A model generated the notes under the pieces. It ran no database searches, had not been told where the DNA came from, and was given only the letters and a program-made list of their open reading frames with translations. Below are positions 58,951 through 64,000 of a stretch of DNA of 64,000 bases, piece after piece; within the stretch, counting starts at the first letter, position 1; each line of letters starts with the position of its first letter. Source of the DNA: Rhipidocladum racemiflorum. Taxonomy: Eukaryota > Streptophyta > Magnoliopsida > Poales > Poaceae. Position numbers and translations under genes: made by a program. The stretch is from contig CM070571.1 of the NCBI GenBank assembly GCA_036346355.1, forward strand, positions 49,620,293-49,684,292. Reading direction: 5' to 3'.

Positions 58951-60274
58951 TTTCCACATTGTACAATTTTGTTATAATGCAAAAACGCGGTCAAAATTAC
59001 AATTTGTGCTAGTGTCCAACACTTCTACCAAAGTAGGGATTTGGGTCTTATAGAAAAATAGGTGAATATTAAATGTTTCCTTGATGCAAAATATCTGCAA
59101 AATCAATATATTCCAAACATTCCAAAATTGCTGACACAAGGTAGCTAGGTCATCCGTTCTTGAATAGATGATGTTTTAGATATTGCATTTCAACCAGGCA
59201 TGTGTAGAAATGACTAAATCATCTTTTTTTATTAGCTTATTTATTGCTTTGGGATTATGTATGTTATTTTAAACTACAGTAATAAATAATAATGAATGGT
59301 AAACGTATGCATAGGAAAAATGGTTAAAAGTTATTTTAGAATTGTAAAGTGATATATATTTATGAATGGAGTACTAGGGAAAATCGTCTTGTACCAGATG
59401 AATTTGCTTGCCAAACATGCCACTTCTATTCTTGGACTTGTTAGCGCGTGTACCTTCCGCACTATATCGGTCGCGGGCAAATTATCAATTATTTCAAAAA
59501 AAATTTCGGACAGAGCCCTAACTCCTACCTCATCAGGTCTAAAGATGACGATCTTGCCTAATTCTCTCTCAAAGCAAACAACTTCTTCCCCACGAGATAA
59601 GACCATTAGTTCTGCTAAACCTTTTCCTCTGCTGTCTGCTGACGACTTCTTTGGTGTATGGTCCAGGATAGCTGTCCAGAGGAGGCTTTTAAAATATTTT
59701 GGCTAAAACCTGGTTTTTGAGCAAGTATAAAATAAAATTGATTTATTGCACTAATTCAAGACCTAAATAGTCTTAAGTCTCATCAAGTGCACCAACAATC
59801 TAAGTTTAATTAAGTTTTGCAAACCTAGGGTGAAAAATAAACAATATAATCTCTAGGAATGTAAATGCACAAAGTAAGAGCTAGAAAGTAACCATAAAAT
59901 GAACATAAGAAAAAATTCTCATGGTATCAAATACTTGTCGATCTCAACTAATCTATGTTGAGAGAGCTTGAACGAATTAGGTTGGTTCTATGCATATATG
60001 AGCCTTCCTCAATCGACTAGTGGTAGCTCTTTTTCACATTGGGTAGGTGAGCTCTAACCTTCACACCAATACCATGATTTTCCAACAAACTTCTCAATGG
60101 AGAGATCACTGATCAACGCAACCACCCAGAGTAACAAGTTAATGACCATCGCTTGGCCTCAATCAAATGCTAAGAAGCTGAATCACACCAACTCAATGAA
60201 ATCTTGATCTCAAATGTGTGGAATGAATGCTCAAGAGTTGACCTAGGCACTGGGATGGGCTTTTTTGGACTAGC
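58951..60274. other. Intergenic, unassigned
   Basis: AT-rich. A short minus-strand open frame (59331-59606) is not recognised. A CACTA word at 59460 is not convincing as an element end. It may include the 3' part of the CACTA element described at higher coordinates. Confidence 0.4.
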
Positions 60275-60970
60275 CTATGGCACGACAGGAACGCCATAGC
60301 CAAAAGCACAGCATGCATGCACATAGCCAAGAGTTATCCTATCATTGAATTCTTCTCTCAACCTTTCCTCAATCTTCTTTACAAGCCATTCCCCGTGCTC
60401 AGCTTTGGTTCTCTTCCTACTCCGGTATTTGTCGGAGTCGTCTGGGAATCCCATTTTCCAAGGAACAAGAACCCCTTTGCCTCGTATGCGACTAGGGTGT
60501 TCCTTGTTTTCCAAGGCTATGGAGAGTACATCTTTCCCCCTGCCTAGGAAAAAAGAGCCATCAGAAGATTTTGCACTCAACGCTACTTGCAAGATCCCAA
60601 CAAATTATTTCACTTATGAAGTTATGAACTAATTACGTACAAAATTGGTAGTTTAATATCTTACCAGGCATTGGTAAACTTCCATGTCCACGGGGTATGT
60701 AAAGGAGACAGGGCCAAAAGACGGGGCACATGACCTCACTCTTAGCCAGTCTGTGGCAAGCTGGTTAACAATCGATGAAAATGGTGCGAAGGCCTCCTCG
60801 TCCTCCCTCTCCCATTGCGCCCTTTGCCCCATGTACCCAGTGGTGCAGAGTCGGTGGGGGTGGGTGTTCCTTGCCCATAGGGCCTTGTGTGCTTCACTTT
60901 GATGCACGAATTTGTCCGTCGTCTTAACCTAACAAAATGCCACCATATGTTCTCATTAGCACATGACAAT
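60275..60970 (-). pseudogene. CACTA element second ORF (transposase_24-like), broken
   Basis: Minus-strand fragments read GYMGQRAQWEREDEEA with EAHKALWARNTHPHR (60653-60907), then LENKEHPSRIRGKG and the Lys/Arg-rich DKYRSRKRTKAEHGEW (60275-60592). This combination is common in the second ORF of plant En/Spm (CACTA) elements. The pieces are in different frames, so it is not functional. It lies downstream of the TNP2 remnant on the same strand, as expected for one element. Confidence 0.65.
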
Positions 60971-61067
60971 CATGAGACTTCATGGCATTTCATTTTAAAT
61001 CTTGTATCAAAACAAGTCTCTTCATGTTGGAGGAGTAGCTAGACAGAACTTTCACACCATGCAAGCA

Positions 61068-62700
61068 TTAGCACAGTTCAGTTCTTTCGTCCTTTGAAGT
61101 GTAATGAGCAGGTTCGCAATATGTTTGGCCTTTATCGGTCCCTTTCAGTGTGAACTTAGGTCTTATGCCCATATCAACCAAGTCAAGCTGTGCGTTAATA
61201 CCATTATTTGTTTTTCCATTAATGTTCAGTAACAGATCAATCAAGCTATCGCAGACATTCTTCTCTACATGCATGACGTTGATGCAGTGGCAAACTTGTA
61301 GGTGCTCCCAGTATGGTAGGTCCCAAAATATTGATCTATTCTTCCACATGCTCTTCCCACGGGTCCTTGATTTATGTCCCTTTCCATCCGCAACATTCAA
61401 ATCCTTAACAATGTTATGAACATCTCCCCGCTTAAAGGCCTTGGAGCTGAACATTCTTCGTTCATTCCGTTGAATAGTTTCTTCATCTTGCAGTTTGGGT
61501 GATTCCTTCAAAGAAACCTACGGTGACGCATGTACATGGTTTTGCGTGAGTTATTCAGCCACACGCTCTCAGTATTGTCTAAGTAGTGAGTGCAAGCTTT
61601 GGCTTTTTATATACTCTGGCCCGACATGTTAGCAAGGATGAGGTAATCATTTATGGTGCAGAACTAGAGGCAGTGCAAAGTGAAGTTCTCTCATTTGTAC
61701 GCATCCCATACTTGTACCCCGGGAACCTACTGTGTGTTTAGATCTTCCACCAATGGAGTTAGGTACACATCAATACCATTCCCAAGTTGTTTTGGTCCTT
61801 TAATAAGTATAGACAACAAAAAGTACTTTTGTTTCATAGACAACCAAGGAGGAAGGTTGTAAATACAGAGATTCATAGACCAGGTGCTATGCCGACTGCT
61901 CATGTTACCGAAAGAATTCATTCCATTTGTACTCAATCCAAACCTTATATTCCTTGGATCTGCACTGAATTCTTGAAACCTCCTATCGATGTTTCTCCAC
62001 TGGGTGGAATCAGTAGGGTGCCTTAGCATTTCATCATTCTTATGCTCCTCTGAGTGCCAACGCAATAATTTAGCCTCCTTTGGGTTCACAAACAAATGCT
62101 TCAAATGGGGAATTATAGGCACATACCATGCCACTTTAGCAGGAGGTCTTTTCTTCACCTCGATGCCCTTGCCATCATCATATGAATGACTATTACGCTT
62201 GTACAAGGATGCGTTGCACACCGAACATGCATGCAAGTTTACATACTCTTTGCGGTATAGGATACAGTCGTTCAGACATGCATGTATTCTTTCTACTTCC
62301 ATTCCCAACGGACAAAGAACCTTCTTGGCTTTGTAGGTGTTGGCAACTCGTTTTCCTCTTTAAGCATGTCCGCCAATAGACATAACAACGCTATGAAACT
62401 CTTGTCGGATCAACCATTACTTTCCTTCAATTTTAGCAGTTCAAGCACGGATGACAGCTTTGTGTATTTTAACTTGCAACCCAGGAACAAAATTTCTTTA
62501 AGTCGTCCATGAAGCCCTGGAATTTACCATATTCTCTGTCATCACAGTTCCCTTCTGCGTTGCATAGCATTTGATCCAGACTATCATCCTGCAACCTATT
62601 CTCATCGGAAGCATAATCGATGTGATCATTCAGCATATCGTTGACTTCGTCGATGATATTAATACTACCTGCTTCTTGTCTATTTCACTCTTCGCCGTGA
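61068..62700 (-). pseudogene. CACTA (En/Spm) TNP2 transposase remnant
   Basis: In minus-strand order this reads SSVLELLKLKESNG (about 62420-62470), GMEVERIHACLNDCILYRKE (near 62300), RPPAKVAWYVPIIPHLKHLF, HPTDSTQWRNID, IKGPKQLGNGIDVYLTPLVE, then MSGQS and RKTMYMRHRRFL (61510-61640), and finally FWDLPYWEHLQVCHCINVMH (about 61290). These are the TNP2 landmarks. In-frame stops (for example after ESNG near 62410 and several at 61560-61720) and a frameshift near 62335 make it a pseudogene. Confidence 0.88.
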
Positions 62701-62899
62701 TTGGTCCAACATGTATACCCCTTTTGAAACCTCTCAGAATCAAGTGTGCTTTGATATGCTCTGAGTTTCAAAACATCCTCAGCTCCTCACAGTCAATGTA
62801 CTCAACACGTACGGTTCTCAGCGTACATCCAACTTCGATCCATCTATGCTACGCATACACACATTCTTAAATTATGCAATGCCAACTATTTCTTTAATA

Positions 62900-63230
62900 T
62901 AATGCAATTATATAACCAATTACTACTTTAGATTACAAAGAAAAAATTAACCTACAAGCTAGATCTAAACACAATCTTCAAATTGTCTCTTCACCAAACT
63001 AGCTAGCTAAATCTTAAATATAATAATGCAAATAGAACCAATTACTAACCTTAGATCACCAAGAAAAATGTATCAATAATCTAGATCTAAACCGTCTTCA
63101 AATTCTCTACTTATCAAGCTAGATTTGAACCCATTAATAACCTTAGATCACCAAGAACACATGGATCTACAAGCTAGATCTAAACAATCTTTAAATTCTC
63201 TCCTTACCAAGCTACATCTTGAATATAATG
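62900..63230. repeat. Three diverged repeats of about 100 bp
   Basis: Each unit carries (A)CCTTAGATCACCAAGAA, then CTAGATCTAAAC, then CTTCAAATTCTCT and a CAAGCTAGAT-like end. Units begin near 62909, 63036 and 63135. Such arrays are usual in the subterminal part of CACTA elements, here on the 5' side of the minus-strand TNP2 gene (inference). Confidence 0.7.
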
Positions 63231-63231
63231 C

Positions 63232-64000
63232 TGTAACACCCCGACATCTAGTATGCCCTGGATTATACCAAACATAGGAGATACAACAACTAAATACCAC
63301 AATTAAAGATAAATTACAGCAAGGGTGCAAATGCTAAAACCGAAAATTTCGGCAGCATCCCCTTTGTTTTTCCATGATTTGAAGCAACAACAATATTATG
63401 GTAAGATATATCATAATAAAAGACATCTAAAATAACAACAACATATGACATAGCAACATCTTAAGTCTAAAATAATGAATCCAATCACTCCATAAACTAT
63501 AATGAAGTAAATGATAAAATCAAGCACACAATCAAGCCATTCTCCAAGTTTCATCGCAACAATCTTATTATCATAACTCCAATTGATAAAATTGTCTAAA
63601 TGTGTGTAGCTACGTGAAGAAGTGTAGCTAAACCCCTTTCCCGCATGCCGGTTTCATGGTACCTAAAATATCATAAAACACAAGCGTGAGTTCATCACTC
63701 TGCTAGTATATTGCAATGGAACAAAGAGAACAGTTTTCAATGATAACATCACTACATCTCATACTTAACAGCATATTCATGGCATAATCTCATATTCAAC
63801 ATCATAACCATGTCATAGTTTCATTGTACACATCTCATTAACATCAACATATATGCAATGCAATGCACATGTCTCATCGAAGCACATACCGGTATTGCCG
63901 AGTGCACACCCGTCGGCGTGCACCCTCTTTCCCCTTCCATCCCGTAGATGGAGGGTGCCTACTCTTACTGACTGGCTCGCATACACAACCGTGGATGGGA
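63232..64000. mobile_element. Start of an LTR-like repeat, cut by the window end
   Basis: Begins TGTAACACCCCGACATCTAG, a start shared by many grass LTRs, and includes ATTTCGGCAGCATC (about 63345), a word common in grass LTR-retrotransposon transcripts by recollection. The other end is beyond the window, so neither orientation nor class can be set. Confidence 0.35.

Noticed and set aside
59460..59464. CACTA word as the end of the CACTA element
   Set aside because: A five-base match alone is expected by chance; no TIR continuation or 3-bp duplication was seen.
59331..59606. Minus-strand 91-aa frame as a separate gene
   Set aside because: No domain, no neighbours to support it; possibly part of the CACTA element.

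Overview
The window is plant nuclear DNA, most probably from a grass. The evidence is a very large intron-rich gene with ordinary GT-AG introns, plus a typical cereal repeat load: Ty1/copia fragments primed by initiator-Met tRNA, a CACTA (TNP2-type) element, an RTE-type LINE, a Stowaway-like MITE, Helitrons with the canonical plant 3' end, and hAT- and Mutator-type MITEs. The species cannot be named from the sequence. No bacterial feature, CRISPR array, rRNA or tRNA gene was seen.

One gene dominates, on the + strand from before base 35 to base 55300. It encodes a VPS13-family bridge-like lipid-transfer protein of the long plant type that carries a PH domain and a C2 domain (the Arabidopsis At4g17140 type). 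I traced 60 exons. Every splice phase agrees, and they add up to 12,351 nt, or 4,116 residues plus stop. Only the N-terminal chorein cap, roughly 100 residues by family length, lies upstream of the window. Residue numbers below count from the first visible residue (v1). Order along the protein: end of the N-terminal groove segment (v1-v735), PH domain (v735-v841), middle groove segments with an acidic linker (v890-v1870), two tandem ~225-residue repeats with W-x-P-x-PPGY motifs (v1895-v2290), a C2-like domain (v2517-v2650), a dysferlin/peroxin-type domain (v2795-v2900), the SHR-BD/VAB adaptor-binding region (v3148-v3430), an ATG2_C-like amphipathic segment (v3826-v3944) and a C-terminal PH-like domain (v3945-v4091).

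The introns hold most of the other content. Intron 1 (83-6672) has a Helitron, a 3.5-kb TIR element and a Mutator-like element. Intron 9 has a small relative of the TIR element. Intron 11 has an 828-bp hAT-type MITE. Intron 31 (7.8 kb) has two truncated copia elements end to end. Intron 34 has a non-coding LTR element carrying another TIR copy. Intron 47 has a Stowaway-like MITE, a compound microsatellite and a Helitron relic. Intron 49 has a reversed copia 3' half containing a MITE. Downstream of the stop there is a probable 3'UTR intron with a reversed RTE LINE, which is itself interrupted by a fourth TIR copy. From about 59 kb to the end the sequence is intergenic repeat: a decayed CACTA element on the minus strand, short repeats, and the start of an LTR-like sequence.

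The most notable non-genic signal is a family of four TIR elements (767-4300, 13149-13619, 38854-39464, 56715-57209). They share ends of the type CATGGTTATCACGGCG and internal CCTAGGCG motifs, and each is flanked by an 8-bp target duplication. One copy lies inside the reverse-transcriptase active-site codons of the LINE, which confirms its borders independently. I found no evidence of a new multi-gene system.
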